Notes: a model not told the origin generated them from the sequence alone. 18,973 bases of DNA from an uncultured Eubacteriales bacterium (GCA_900556015.1 USNH01000001.1:1-18973); one strand, 5' to 3'. Positions 1-6,339 are shown, numbered from the stretch's first letter. Program-made: numbers and translations.

Positions 1-431
1 ATTTCAATCACAGCGCGCTGCCGGAGGGCCTGAATGTGGAAGACTGGTGCCGCTCTGAGGTCCGCGCGGAGGATATGGACGTGACGATCTCCTCCGGCGG
101 GAAGGTGCTGATGCCGCTGCGTTTCCCCGGCGGGCTGCTGTTCATCCAGAGCAAATACCTTGGGCCGCTGGAAGACCAGATGGATTTTCTGGAACTCTAC
201 GTGCGCCGGTCGGACAGCGGCGGGCGCTATGTGGTGGCAAAGACGGGTATGCTGGTCGCGGGCGTGATCTTCCCGGTGCAGGCCGTGAACGAGGGCTTTT
301 GCGACAAGCTGGAAGAACTGGCGTCGCTGACGCGGCGGGAGCTGGACAGGCATTTGTCCGCGCCGCCGGTGGCTGAGGAGGAAGACAAGGACCAGGAGAA
401 CGTCTTCGGAGGCAGCGATGGGGAAACGTAA
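1..431 (+). CDS. Unidentified protein, 3' part only
   Basis: The reading frame is open from the first full codon (base 3) to the stop at 429-431, so the gene begins before the window. The GTG at 36 lies inside the frame and has no ribosome binding site, so it is unlikely to be the true start. About 142 residues are visible. They begin FNHSALPEGLNVEDWC and end in an acidic tail rich in Glu and Asp (PPVAEEEDKDQENVFGGSDGET). The middle (roughly residues 30-75) alternates hydrophobic and charged residues like a beta-rich fold. I do not recognise the family. It overlaps the next gene by 14 bases, so the two are probably translated from one message. Position just before a late-regulator-like gene suggests an early or middle phage gene, which is inference only. 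Confidence 0.6.
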   Translation, partial: FNHSALPEGLNVEDWCRSEVRAEDMDVTISSGGKVLMPLRFPGGLLFIQSKYLGPLEDQMDFLELYVRRSDSGGRYVVAKTGMLVAGVIFPVQAVNEGFCDKLEELASLTRRELDRHLSAPPVAEEEDKDQENVFGGSDGET

Positions 432-597
432 GCGGCCCATGCCGTCATTCTACGGGAAGAACATCGCCCAGCACGCCCAGCGGCGATTTTTGGCCCGATG
501 GGAGGCGGAGCACCGGAAGAAAAGCGACCGTATCCTGATCGCGGATGAACTGGATAAAGCGCCGGACCGCACACAGGAGACCCGGCGGGAGGAATAA
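418..597 (+). CDS. Small basic hypothetical protein (59 aa)
   Basis: The ATG at 418 follows a GGAGG (409-413) at normal spacing and overlaps the end of the previous gene. The 59-residue product starts MGKRKRPMPSFYGKNIAQHA and is strongly basic in its first 40 residues. It ends in a charged helix-like stretch. There are no cysteines, membrane segments or recognisable motifs. The next gene starts 22 bases after its stop, consistent with one operon. The good ribosome binding site, the overlap and codon use like the neighbours are the reasons to call it. The function is unknown; a small nucleic-acid-binding role is possible from charge alone. Confidence 0.5.
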   Translation: MGKRKRPMPSFYGKNIAQHAQRRFLARWEAEHRKKSDRILIADELDKAPDRTQETRREE

Positions 598-619
598 GCA
601 ACAGAAACGAGGCTGACAG

Positions 620-1105
620 ATGCGCGAGAAAAATGTGAAAGAGATCGTCCGATATTACTACGAGATACCGGAGATGGTGCGCCTGCTCAAGACGGAGCAG
701 CGGGAGCAGGAGAGCTTGTACGACACGTTGAAGGGAACCGGCGGCGACGGGATGCCCGGAGGCGGAGGCCCTGGGAAGCCGGTGGAGGCCGCCGTGATAC
801 GGCTGGACGAGCGAGGCGTGTATGAGCGCCTGCAGGAGATACACGTGCGGCTACTGGTTTTGGAGGGCGACGCCGCTGCCGTGCGGGGCTGTTTGGATGG
901 TCTTTCCGGTAAGTACAAAAGCATCCTTCAACTGCGGCACAAATGTCACCATAGCTGGGCGAATATCTCGGTACGCATGGGAGCGCCGGACAGCACCGTG
1001 CGGAGCTGGCACGACAAAGCTGTTTTGTGCCTGGGCGAAGCGCTGGACGAGGTGCCCATGGCGGAGGAGCTTTTGGAGCGTGCTTCACGCGCGCGTACAT
1101 ATTAA
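620..1105 (+). CDS. Sigma-70 region 4-like phage late-gene regulator (ArpU/RinA type)
   Basis: This is a 161-residue protein. The N-terminal half (about 1-35 and 60-90) looks helical and is split by a Gly/Pro-rich linker (residues 39-53). The C-terminal part, about residues 95-142, has the helix-turn-helix pattern of sigma-70 region 4: LSGKYKSILQLRHK, then HSWANISVRMGAPDSTVRSW, then a final helix. Firmicute phages usually place a protein of this size and architecture just before the terminase genes, where it activates late transcription. That is family knowledge; direct activation here is inferred. The ribosome binding site is weak (GAGG at 611-614). Unusually, a 6-kb leftward cassette separates it from the terminase operon. 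The exact family (ArpU, RinA or DUF1492-like) cannot be settled by eye. Confidence 0.7.
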   Translation: MREKNVKEIVRYYYEIPEMVRLLKTEQREQESLYDTLKGTGGDGMPGGGGPGKPVEAAVIRLDERGVYERLQEIHVRLLVLEGDAAAVRGCLDGLSGKYKSILQLRHKCHHSWANISVRMGAPDSTVRSWHDKAVLCLGEALDEVPMAEELLERASRARTY

Positions 1106-1297
1106 GCGCCGAAAAAATCGAGGGCTGGCGGGAGCTGCTTTTTCACCTGACTTTTGGTGAGGGCGGCGGCCCGGCGGCTGTGGGACGAGCTGTTTCAATT
1201 TCCTGTGTTTTTCTGTCAGTGAAATCGCGTGCGCAAAGACTGTTTCCGGCGGGAACGAATGGCCCGTGGGAAAACAATTTGCGAATGGCATAAAAAG
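1106..1297. other. Convergent intergenic gap without a gene
   Basis: This is the space between the stop of the rightward regulator gene and the terminator of the leftward cassette. Reading frames here are short, lack ribosome binding sites and are antisense or out of frame to genes. A run of T at 1138-1143 follows a weak GC-rich stem and might help end the rightward message, but the structure is poor. Confidence 0.5.
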
Positions 1298-1334
1298 CAC
1301 CCCGGCGGGCTGTTGGTCGCAGCCTGTCGGGGTG
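1298..1334 (-). terminator. Strong intrinsic terminator of the leftward cassette, possibly bidirectional
   Basis: Arms 1298-1312 and 1320-1334 pair over 15 bp (two G-U pairs) around a 7-base loop. On the minus strand the stem is followed at once by G-C-TTTTT (1292-1296 as AAAAA on the plus strand), a classic Rho-independent terminator for the leftward genes. On the plus strand it is followed by a weaker T-rich stretch (GTTCGTTTTA), so it may also stop rightward read-through from the regulator gene. Confidence 0.8.
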
Positions 1335-1393
1335 GCGTTCGTTTTATGGCGGTTTTTGTGATCAAGACCGCCGATTTTGTGATCATGGGCGGC

Positions 1394-1618
1394 TTATTTG
1401 TTATCAGCGGGAGGGTCAAGCGTGAGCGGCTGGCCCTCGCGGGTCATGCGCTCAGTGCAGGCTTGGAGCACATACGCCTGGATGCTCTGCCCGGTGGCCT
1501 TGGCGGCGGCGCGGATGGCATAGCCGACGGCCTTTTGTGGGCGAAGGCTGATGTAGTCGCATTTGGCGTTGTAGGCGTCATTGTTGCGGCGCTTGCTTTC
1601 ACGTATGGGCACGGTCAT
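1394..1618 (-). CDS. Ribbon-helix-helix-like small DNA-binding protein (74 aa)
   Basis: The start is the ATG ending at 1618. Its ATGA overlaps the stop of the upstream gene, which suggests translational coupling. An in-frame GTG two codons later (1612) would sit at more usual spacing from the AAGGAGG, so the true start may be that codon. After a basic N-terminus the protein reads CDYISLRP (about 20-27, the expected beta strand). A helix QKAVGYAIRAAAKATG (28-43) and a second helix SIQAYVLQACTERM (45-58) follow. That strand-helix-helix layout matches Arc/MetJ-type RHH repressors and antitoxins. It is the last gene of the cassette and lies in the two-gene unit driven by the promoter at 1901-1929. 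It is a natural candidate for the repressor of the shared ACACGC operators, but that is inference. Confidence 0.7.
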   Translation of the reverse strand: MTVPIRESKRRNNDAYNAKCDYISLRPQKAVGYAIRAAAKATGQSIQAYVLQACTERMTREGQPLTLDPPADNK

Positions 1619-1875
1619 TCCTCCTTTTCGTGGTAGTCCGTCAGGTCGATCATGTTGATCGTCGGCGGCGGGGGCGTGAGCTTGTAGAAATGGCCGTTTT
1701 CGTAGTGCTGGTCGGTCACGCCGTCGTACCAGCAAATATCCCCGTGGAGCGCCTGCGCGGCCTCCATGCGGGTTTGTGCCTGCTGATCGGTCAGGCCGTC
1801 GAAGGTGAGGCGCTGGCCGTCGGCGAACTGGGCCACGAGACGGTAAGCGGGGAAAATGTCGGCGTTTTGGTCCAT
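1615..1875 (-). CDS. Hypothetical protein of mobile-element type (86 aa)
   Basis: The start chosen is the ATG ending at 1875, which has AAAGGAGG five bases upstream. A longer reading to 1902 would run into the promoter. The protein begins MDQNADIFPAYRLVAQFADG and has a mixed alpha/beta composition. It carries a cluster of aromatic residues (CWYDGV, HYENGHFYKL) and ends in an acidic tail. Short proteins of this kind are common in clostridial conjugative elements and prophages, but I know no function. It is the first gene of the two-gene unit with the RHH-like protein. No catalytic motif, signal peptide or membrane segment is visible. Confidence 0.65.
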   Translation of the reverse strand: MDQNADIFPAYRLVAQFADGQRLTFDGLTDQQAQTRMEAAQALHGDICWYDGVTDQHYENGHFYKLTPPPPTINMIDLTDYHEKEE

Positions 1876-1900
1876 GGGAGCCTCCTTTGGATTTGGGTGC

Positions 1901-1929
1901 ATTATAACACGCTTGCGTGTATAAGTCTA
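1901..1929 (-). promoter_or_regulatory. Promoter with internal operator for the 1615-1875/1394-1618 unit
   Basis: On the minus strand TAGACT (1924-1929) and TATAAT (1901-1906) are separated by exactly 17 bases. The spacer contains the inverted repeat ACACGC-2-GCGTGT (1907-1920), so a bound protein would block RNA polymerase. A closely related element occupies the spacer of the promoter at 5988-6017. Confidence 0.75.
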
Positions 1930-1933
1930 TGGG

Positions 1934-2200
1934 TTATTTTGCGTTGGAGCGGGCTTTGATGGCATCGCGGGCCGCGATCAGCAAGGCTAACTCCTGTCGG
2001 TTTTCTGTGCGCTGATGGTTTTGGACATAGTGCTCGGCGGTTTTACACAGGTCAGCAAGGTTCATGCCGGGGCGGCCCGCTGCTTCCCGCAAGCAGGCCG
2101 CCAGGTGAAGAATGTGCTTGCGCTCGATCTCCTGCACGGGTTCGCTTTGATCGCCCGCGATATATGCGCGGGCCTGAGCATCGTTCAGTTTGACTTTCAT
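1934..2200 (-). CDS. Hypothetical helical protein (88 aa)
   Basis: The ATG ends at 2200 and is preceded by AGAAGGGG at suitable spacing. The product starts MKVKLNDAQARAYIAGDQSE and is predicted mostly helical, with a central RKHILHLAACLREAAG helix and a Gln/Asn/Arg-rich segment (HYVQNHQRTENRQ). It has no recognisable domain. Its stop lies only five bases before the -35 box of the next promoter, so it is the last gene of the long upstream leftward unit. The function is unknown. Confidence 0.65.
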   Translation of the reverse strand: MKVKLNDAQARAYIAGDQSEPVQEIERKHILHLAACLREAAGRPGMNLADLCKTAEHYVQNHQRTENRQELALLIAARDAIKARSNAK

Positions 2201-2245
2201 AAGGTCCCCTTCTCCCCGTATGCCCGATAGGACAGGCGCATTTTG

Positions 2246-2395
2246 TTATCCGGCGTAGGTCAACTGTTCTTTCAGACGCTCGATCTCGTGCTGCCAGGCC
2301 GGGGCCATGGGGCTGTCGGGGAAACGGTCGAGCGCTTCGTAAAGCTCGTCGAGGCGGGTGATGATGGCGTTCTCGCTGGGGATGTTCCATTCCAT
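2246..2395 (-). CDS. Small helical hypothetical protein (49 aa)
   Basis: The start is the ATG ending at 2395, with AGAAGGAG six bases upstream. The longer in-frame reading has no ribosome binding site and is Arg/Pro-rich like out-of-frame translation. The product starts MEWNIPSENAIITRLDELYE and is acidic and helical, with two amphipathic helices joined by a Pro-containing turn (FPDSPMAPAW). This resembles a small dimerising protein. The flanking genes point the same way. No family is recognised. Confidence 0.6.
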   Translation of the reverse strand: MEWNIPSENAIITRLDELYEALDRFPDSPMAPAWQHEIERLKEQLTYAG

Positions 2396-2442
2396 TTTGT
2401 GCTCCTTCTGCCCTCGTGACCTCCGGGGCGGGATTTGGTTTG

Positions 2443-3411
2443 TTATTCGGCAAGGCCCAGGGCGCGGCGGGCGGCGGCTTCGGCGTTGGGGGTAAGCTGG
2501 CGCTGCCATGCGCTGTACCGGGGGGACCAGCGGAAGCCGTTTTGTTTCAGCGCGGCGCGGGTGTCCTCGTCGGGCTTTTCGTCAAAGAGGATTTGGAGCC
2601 GGTCCGCTTCCAGGTTGCGGACGATCTCACCGCCGGGGAACTTTGTGCCGTCGGCGGGCTGCTCGGCCTGCTGGGCGCGCTTGTCCAGCTCGTCGAGGCG
2701 GGCCTGTACGCGCTTGATCTTGCCGCGAAGGCTGGTCAATTCGTAGTCAGGGACGGGAGACTTCACCCAGGGGCAGCGCTCTTTTGTGTCGGCGAAGCTG
2801 GCGGTGAGCTTGGCGGCGGCCTCGGCGCTCATGCCGGGGAAGCCGTCGAAGGATTTGTGCTTGCGGTAGTAGGCGTTCAGGGCCTTGCTTTCGTCGAGCT
2901 TGTTTTGGAGCTTTTGGAGCTGGTCGGCGAGCATTTCGCGGGCGTGAGGGTCGGCCAGATCGACCGGGCCGGAGCCGACGGCCTCGATCTTGTTCAAGAT
3001 GGCCTTGATCTCGTCGTATTCGTTCCAGAGGGTGCCTTCACGGGACATCTGCTTTTCGTGCTTGCGCATATTGTAGCCGCCTGCGCCGGAAATGAACTGG
3101 CTGGGATAGCTGGCCTGGTTGCGGTTGTAGTCGTTCATCCACTGGGCAAGGCGGCGGGCGTAGCGGTCCAGCAGCGCGTCGAGCTTGTCGTGGTAGAAGG
3201 GGCTGACGCGGGCCTTTTTTGCCTCCACCAGGGCGGCGGCCTTGTCCACGGCGCGCCGGTATTCCGCCGTGGCGCTGCCGGGCTTGTAGTCGCTCATGTG
3301 GACGCAGTAGTGAGCGTTGCGGGCCGTCTCCTCGTTGATCTCGTAGTAGCGGGCGGCGGGCGCGGGCGCTTCGGCGGTCTGCGGGCTGATCATGCTTGTT
3401 TGTTCGTACAT
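2443..3411 (-). CDS. Accessory protein with C-terminal KP...GFRWS...AWQ domain (322 aa)
   Basis: The ATG ends at 3411, with GGAGG eight bases upstream in a leader also found at the next gene. The N-terminal ~25 residues are Ala/Pro-rich. Residues about 30-260 are largely helical and charged, with coiled-coil-like segments (for example ADQLQKLQNKLDESKALNAY). The C-terminal segment, about 270-310, reads ILFDEKPDEDTRAALKQNGF then RWSPRYSAWQRQLT. From memory, such endings occur in DUF3560-like and other antirestriction-associated proteins of plasmids and phages. A related ending occurs in the 306-residue protein of the same cassette. The role is unknown. A DNA-protection or anti-defence job is suggested by the company it keeps, not by a catalytic motif. 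Confidence 0.75.
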   Translation of the reverse strand: MYEQTSMISPQTAEAPAPAARYYEINEETARNAHYCVHMSDYKPGSATAEYRRAVDKAAALVEAKKARVSPFYHDKLDALLDRYARRLAQWMNDYNRNQASYPSQFISGAGGYNMRKHEKQMSREGTLWNEYDEIKAILNKIEAVGSGPVDLADPHAREMLADQLQKLQNKLDESKALNAYYRKHKSFDGFPGMSAEAAAKLTASFADTKERCPWVKSPVPDYELTSLRGKIKRVQARLDELDKRAQQAEQPADGTKFPGGEIVRNLEADRLQILFDEKPDEDTRAALKQNGFRWSPRYSAWQRQLTPNAEAAARRALGLAE

Positions 3412-3505
3412 TTTGTGTACCTCCGTTTTGTGTTTTGGGGTTTCGCTTATGGGGTCGGGTCGCTTTGTTGTCCGGTGCGGCCCGCGAAGGTGTCCGGCGG
3501 CGGGG
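3412..3505 (-). repeat. Intergenic element, copy 1 of a pair
   Basis: This 94-base leader resembles the gap at 5418-5513 base by base on the plus strand. Both contain TTTTGGGGTTT, then a TATGGGG block, a GGGT(T/C)GCTTTGT block, CGGTGC and GTGTCCG in the same order, ending GGGTCA at the stop of the upstream gene. On the minus strand it ends in the ribosome binding site of the 322-residue protein. The role is unknown. Confidence 0.55.
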
Positions 3506-3988
3506 TCAGATCGTGCCCCATGGGGCGGCGTTGTAGTCGGCGGTGTTGGAAACGAGGAAATGTGTGTAGACGCGGGAGAAGTCGATCAGGGCCAGGAGCA
3601 ACGGGTCTTTTCTGGTGGCGTCCTCGCTGGCCTGGTATATCTCGCAGTCGATCAGCTTGGCGAGCTTGTAGTGCCAGGGCAACAGCTTTTCGTGCTGGTC
3701 CTCGCGCTCCCGCTCCTGTACCAGCGGCGGAACGCTGGGCATCTCCGGCGGCGTGGTGTCGGCATCGGTTTTGTAGCGCCCGGCATAGGCGCGGCTGTTC
3801 AGGTCGTACAGGCGGCGGAAGATCAGGCCGGAGCAGTAGAAGCCGTAGCGGTCGCGGCAGTCGCTCAGGGCCTTGTAAAGGCTGTCGGGAGCGTCGAAGC
3901 CGAAGCGATTGAAGCCGCTGTTGAGGATGTATTCCAGGGTGTTCGCGGTGGCGGCGTGGGCCTGGTCGGACATGATGAAGCAAGACAT
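3506..3988 (-). CDS. Conserved-type hypothetical protein of mobile elements (160 aa)
   Basis: The ATG ends at 3988 and follows CGGAGG at eight-base spacing. The leader is nearly identical to that of the 322-residue gene. The protein starts MSCFIMSDQAHAATANTLEY and contains an aromatic-rich region (YGFYCSGLIFRRLYDLNSRA). A charged, Pro-containing middle is followed by the ending ALIDFSRVYTHFLVSNTADY. No membrane segment or catalytic signature is evident. Similar endings are familiar to me from uncharacterised proteins of clostridial integrative elements, but no function is assigned. It belongs to the leftward unit starting at the ArdC-like gene. Confidence 0.7.
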   Translation of the reverse strand: MSCFIMSDQAHAATANTLEYILNSGFNRFGFDAPDSLYKALSDCRDRYGFYCSGLIFRRLYDLNSRAYAGRYKTDADTTPPEMPSVPPLVQEREREDQHEKLLPWHYKLAKLIDCEIYQASEDATRKDPLLLALIDFSRVYTHFLVSNTADYNAAPWGTI

Positions 3989-4016
3989 TTTGTGTACCTC
4001 CGTTTTGTGGTTTTGG

Positions 4017-4382
4017 TTAGTGGGTGGGGCACTGGAACAGGACGCAAAGATCAGCCTTGCGGGCGATCTCGTTGATGCGCTGGGCGGTCGTGCTGCCGAG
4101 GGAAAAGACGGCGATAAAATTCACGTGGCAGTCGTCCGGGGTGAAGATCGGCTTGCACTCGACGCCCAGGGCGCGAAGATGCGTTGTGATGTTGGCGGCC
4201 TCCGTGACCTCGTGCAGCGCGTCGGCGTAGCACTCGCGGTAAAGGTCCACGCCGTATTTGTCGCGGATGGCGTCGAGCTGGTCCACGTCGAAAAGCTCGG
4301 TGAACGGCTCGTATTTGTGCGGGGTGGACAGGTGCGCGTTGATGATCTCGTTTCTGCAAGGCCAGTATCCGGCGGTTTTCAT
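4017..4382 (-). CDS. Hypothetical protein (121 aa)
   Basis: The start is the ATG ending at 4382, with AGGAGG seven bases before it. The extension upstream to 4457 runs through a GC-rich hairpin leader and is not credible. The product begins MKTAGYWPCRNEIINAHLST. It has an alpha/beta character, with a tyrosine-rich helix (YGVDLYRECYADAL) and a hydrophobic strand (VNFIAVFSLG) near the C-terminus. Four cysteines are scattered (CRNE, ECYAD, ECKPI, DDCH) plus two at the end, without clear metal-site spacing. No family is recognised. The gene lies in the middle of the leftward accessory unit, after a structured 114-base leader. Confidence 0.65.
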   Translation of the reverse strand: MKTAGYWPCRNEIINAHLSTPHKYEPFTELFDVDQLDAIRDKYGVDLYRECYADALHEVTEAANITTHLRALGVECKPIFTPDDCHVNFIAVFSLGSTTAQRINEIARKADLCVLFQCPTH

Positions 4383-4427
4383 TTTGTGTTCCTCCTGTGT
4401 TTTGGTTTTGGTGTTACCCATGAGCGC

Positions 4428-4461
4428 CCGCCCCGGTGGGGGCGGCTGGACTTGCACCAGC
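4428..4461 (-). promoter_or_regulatory. Structured leader before the 121-aa gene
   Basis: Two hairpins lie next to each other in the 114-base gap. One has a 7-bp stem with a GGTG loop on the plus strand (4428-4434/4439-4445). The other is a 5-bp stem with a 7-base loop (4445-4449/4457-4461); they share base 4445, so they may be alternatives. No T-run follows, so this is not a plain terminator. An attenuator or mRNA-stabilising structure is possible. Confidence 0.35.
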
Positions 4462-4496
4462 GGCGGCGGGGTGCCGTCGGCCTTGCGGGTTTTGGG

Positions 4497-5417
4497 TCAG
4501 GCGACGCGGAAATAATAGGCGTTCTTCTTGCCGCTCCACTTGCCGCCTGCGGCCTCGATCTCTTTTTCGTGGGGCTTTGTGTCTCCGGCGAGCCAGACCA
4601 CCGGCGCGGCGGTCGTTGCGCCCTTGATGGTGGCGGTCAGGCCGTCCACCTCGGCCCAGCGGGCCGCGATGATCTCGGCGGCGGTTTTGGGTTCGGGCTT
4701 CTGCTCGGCGGGCTGTTCCGTCTTGGTTTCGTGCAGCTCGGCCAGCTTGTTTTTCAGCTCGTCGATCTCGTTGGCTGCCCGGTACAGATCGCCGCGCAGC
4801 GCGGCGGCTTCTTCCTGGGCCTGGGCCAGCTCGGCGCGGAGCTTGTCGGCCTCGTCGGTTTTGGTGTTGGCCTCGGCAGCCTCGGTGAAAAATGCGCGGA
4901 TGGCGCGGGCTGCGTTCGGCTCGGCCCTGATGGGCATGACCACGGCGAACGGCTCGTCATTGACATAGGCGACGGCGGCGGAGATCGCGGACGTGGTGCG
5001 GAGCCGGGCGGCGGGGTGAAGCGCGTCAATGAACTTTGTGTCATAGATCGCGGCGAAATCGGCGGCGGCGTTGTAGTAGCAGGCGGCGGGGGCCTTCTTC
5101 GCCTGGACCGTGAACGGGGCGCGGGCCAGCGGCTCGGCGTCGGCGGCGGTGCGGACAGTATCGGCGAACAGCTTGACCAGATCGAGCTTGTGCGCCTCGT
5201 CCTCGTGCTTGCCGTCCTTGTCGAACGTCCACGCGCCCGGCTCGCAGCAGGTCAACGGCTGGACCGTGGCGGCGTACTCCGGCGCGTTCATGGTGCAGAG
5301 AAGAAAACCGTTGCAAATGTAGATCGTGCCGTCCTCGGAGACCTGGCACAAGATACGCTCGGAGCCTTTCAGGGCCTTCGCGGTGTTGGTGGTGTAGCGT
5401 CCGGTAAACTTTTTCAT
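4497..5417 (-). CDS. Accessory coiled-coil protein with C-terminal TKP...GGKWS...AYY domain (306 aa)
   Basis: The ATG ends at 5417, with AGGAGG eight bases upstream. The N-terminal ~170 residues are a globular, Ala-rich alpha/beta region (MKKFTGRYTTNTAKALKGSE at the start). Residues about 180-235 form a heptad-like coiled coil (ADKLRAELAQAQEEAAALRG and what follows). An acidic linker comes next, then a small C-terminal domain (271-306) with VVWLAGDTKPHEKEIEAAGG and KWSGKKNAYYF. That ending parallels the one in the 322-residue protein. It is the second gene of the unit driven from 5988-6017. No enzyme signature is visible. A role in binding nucleic acid or a partner protein is possible. Confidence 0.75.
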   Translation of the reverse strand: MKKFTGRYTTNTAKALKGSERILCQVSEDGTIYICNGFLLCTMNAPEYAATVQPLTCCEPGAWTFDKDGKHEDEAHKLDLVKLFADTVRTAADAEPLARAPFTVQAKKAPAACYYNAAADFAAIYDTKFIDALHPAARLRTTSAISAAVAYVNDEPFAVVMPIRAEPNAARAIRAFFTEAAEANTKTDEADKLRAELAQAQEEAAALRGDLYRAANEIDELKNKLAELHETKTEQPAEQKPEPKTAAEIIAARWAEVDGLTATIKGATTAAPVVWLAGDTKPHEKEIEAAGGKWSGKKNAYYFRVA

Positions 5418-5513
5418 GGGGTGTTCCTCCTGTTGTGTTGTTTTGGGGTTTGCTGTATGGGGCTGGGTTGCTTTGTGCGGTGCAGCCCTGCTAAAGTGTC
5501 CGCTTGTGCTGGG
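5418..5513 (-). repeat. Intergenic element, copy 2 of a pair
   Basis: This is the counterpart of 3412-3505, with the same blocks in the same order and roughly three-quarters identity by eye. The gap of about 95 bases between genes that otherwise abut tightly is itself unusual. On the minus strand it ends in the ribosome binding site of the 306-residue protein. Confidence 0.55.
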
Positions 5514-5927
5514 TCAACGCTTGGACTTCTCGACCTGCAAGGCGTGGAAAAGATGGGCCTTCGTCATGTAGAAATGCGGGTCAGTTTCGGGGGCGTCCTT
5601 GCCGTCAGCCTCGGCGGCCTCGCGGGCGGCCTTGCCGGGCTTGTCGGTGTACTTCCAAAGCTGGCAGGTCAGCGCGGCGTGCTGGCCCTTCTTCACACTG
5701 TACCCCATGCGCTTCCACTCGGCGAAGGTGTGGAACGTGTCAGCGGCCAGCATGGCGGAGAAGATGTTCTCGGCGCTCTCGTCGCTGCCCTCGTCAACGG
5801 TGATCGTGACGGCGGCGCGGCGGGCGGCGATCTGCTCGGCGGTGTAGGTGGACTGTACCAGCTCGGCGAGCTGGGCGGGGGTGAAGGTGTTGCGGACGGT
5901 CTCGAAGATGATCTCGTTGTTAGTCAT
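5514..5927 (-). CDS. ArdC N-terminal-like ssDNA-binding / antirestriction-type protein (137 aa)
   Basis: The start is the ATG ending at 5927 with AAAGGA eight bases upstream. The longer frame to 6017 crosses the promoter. Residues 66-133 fit the ArdC N-terminal domain: HTFAEWKRMGYSVKKGQHAA, then LWKY, and near the end FYMTKAHLFHALQVE. In ArdC proteins this domain binds single-stranded DNA and protects incoming plasmid DNA from restriction. Full-length ArdC also has a metalloprotease-like domain with HExxH, which is absent here, so this is a stand-alone domain form. The first 65 residues are helical and not recognised. It is the first gene of the long leftward unit, under a promoter with two copies of the shared operator, and may protect phage DNA during entry (inference). 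Confidence 0.75.
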   Translation of the reverse strand: MTNNEIIFETVRNTFTPAQLAELVQSTYTAEQIAARRAAVTITVDEGSDESAENIFSAMLAADTFHTFAEWKRMGYSVKKGQHAALTCQLWKYTDKPGKAAREAAEADGKDAPETDPHFYMTKAHLFHALQVEKSKR

Positions 5928-5958
5928 GGCGTTTTTCCTTTCCGGCCTGTTCGGCCTG

Positions 5959-6008
5959 TACACTGTTGCGTGTCGTTTTCTGCTGCAAGCATACACTGTT
6001 GCGTGTCG
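5959..6008. repeat. Two perfect 17-bp direct repeats containing an ACAC...GTGT operator
   Basis: TACACTGTTGCGTGTCG occurs at 5959-5975 and again at 5992-6008, with starts 33 bp apart (about three helical turns). On the minus strand the core reads ACACGCAACAGTGT. It differs only in the right half from ACACGCAAGCGTGT at 1907-1920. The upstream copy lies between the -35 and -10 boxes of the promoter at 5988-6017. The other lies around the expected transcription start. Confidence 0.75.
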
Positions 6009-6017
6009 CTTTGTCAA
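5988..6017 (-). promoter_or_regulatory. Promoter of the ArdC-like leftward operon
   Basis: On the minus strand a perfect TTGACA (6012-6017) is followed after 18 bases by TATGCT (5988-5993). One copy of the 17-bp operator repeat fills the spacer and the second lies just downstream. Transcription would start near 5980 and enter the ArdC-like gene at 5927. Confidence 0.7.
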
Positions 6018-6041
6018 GCACTTTTTTTCGGCGGCTGGGTG

Positions 6042-6066
6042 TTCCCCCTATGGGGGAAAATTTTTT
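6042..6066 (+). terminator. Terminator-like hairpin reading rightward
   Basis: TTCCCCC-TAT-GGGGGAA (6042-6058) forms a 7-bp stem with a three-base loop, followed by AATTTTTT. It has T-run polarity only on the plus strand. It could stop rightward transcription coming antisense across the ArdC-like operon, because no rightward gene ends here. Confidence 0.55.
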
Positions 6067-6083
6067 CAGCGGCCCCGGCGGCG

Positions 6084-6112
6084 TTGCTTTTTCCGTGCGG
6101 GTGTGCTATGCT
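6084..6112 (+). promoter_or_regulatory. Possible rightward promoter opposite the 45-aa gene
   Basis: TTGCTT (6084-6089) and an extended -10, TGC-TATGCT (6104-6112), are separated by 17 bases. No rightward gene follows. A transcript from here would run antisense to the 45-residue gene at 6202-6339 and meet a terminator at 6458-6497. The -35 box is weak (3 of 6). Confidence 0.35.
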
Positions 6113-6201
6113 TTACCCGTGGCCGGGCGGCGGCGAACTCGCCGCCCGTGCCGGATTGTCAAGCGTCGGGGGATGTCGTGCGAGGACTGGCCCCCGGCGC
6201 T

Positions 6202-6339
6202 TTACTTGTTCAGCCGCTCGCGGAGCTTTTCGCGGAACTCCTCGATGGTCTTGCACTCGTCAGCGAGTATCAAGAGCCGGAGCCGTTCGGCCTCCTGGGC
6301 CTGCTGTACAAGCAATTCGCCTGTGTTCGGCGTGGTCAT
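6202..6339 (-). CDS. Small helical hypothetical protein (45 aa)
   Basis: The ATG ends at 6339 and follows GGGGAGGTGAAC, a strong ribosome binding site. The product starts MTTPNTGELLVQQAQEAERL and ends in a charged helix (TIEEFREKLRERLNK). It is almost wholly helical and amphipathic, like a small coiled-coil or dimeric regulator. A good promoter (6415-6443) stands about 75 bases upstream, so it is a separate leftward unit before the ArdC operon. A GC-rich 7-bp hairpin with an AACT loop (6129-6146) lies beyond its stop but lacks a T-run. The function is unknown. Confidence 0.6.
   Translation of the reverse strand: MTTPNTGELLVQQAQEAERLRLLILADECKTIEEFREKLRERLNK

Noticed and set aside
5959..6008. 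CRISPR-like repeats
   Set aside because: There are only two copies, 16 bp apart, with symmetric operator-like cores placed on a promoter. There is no array and no cas gene.
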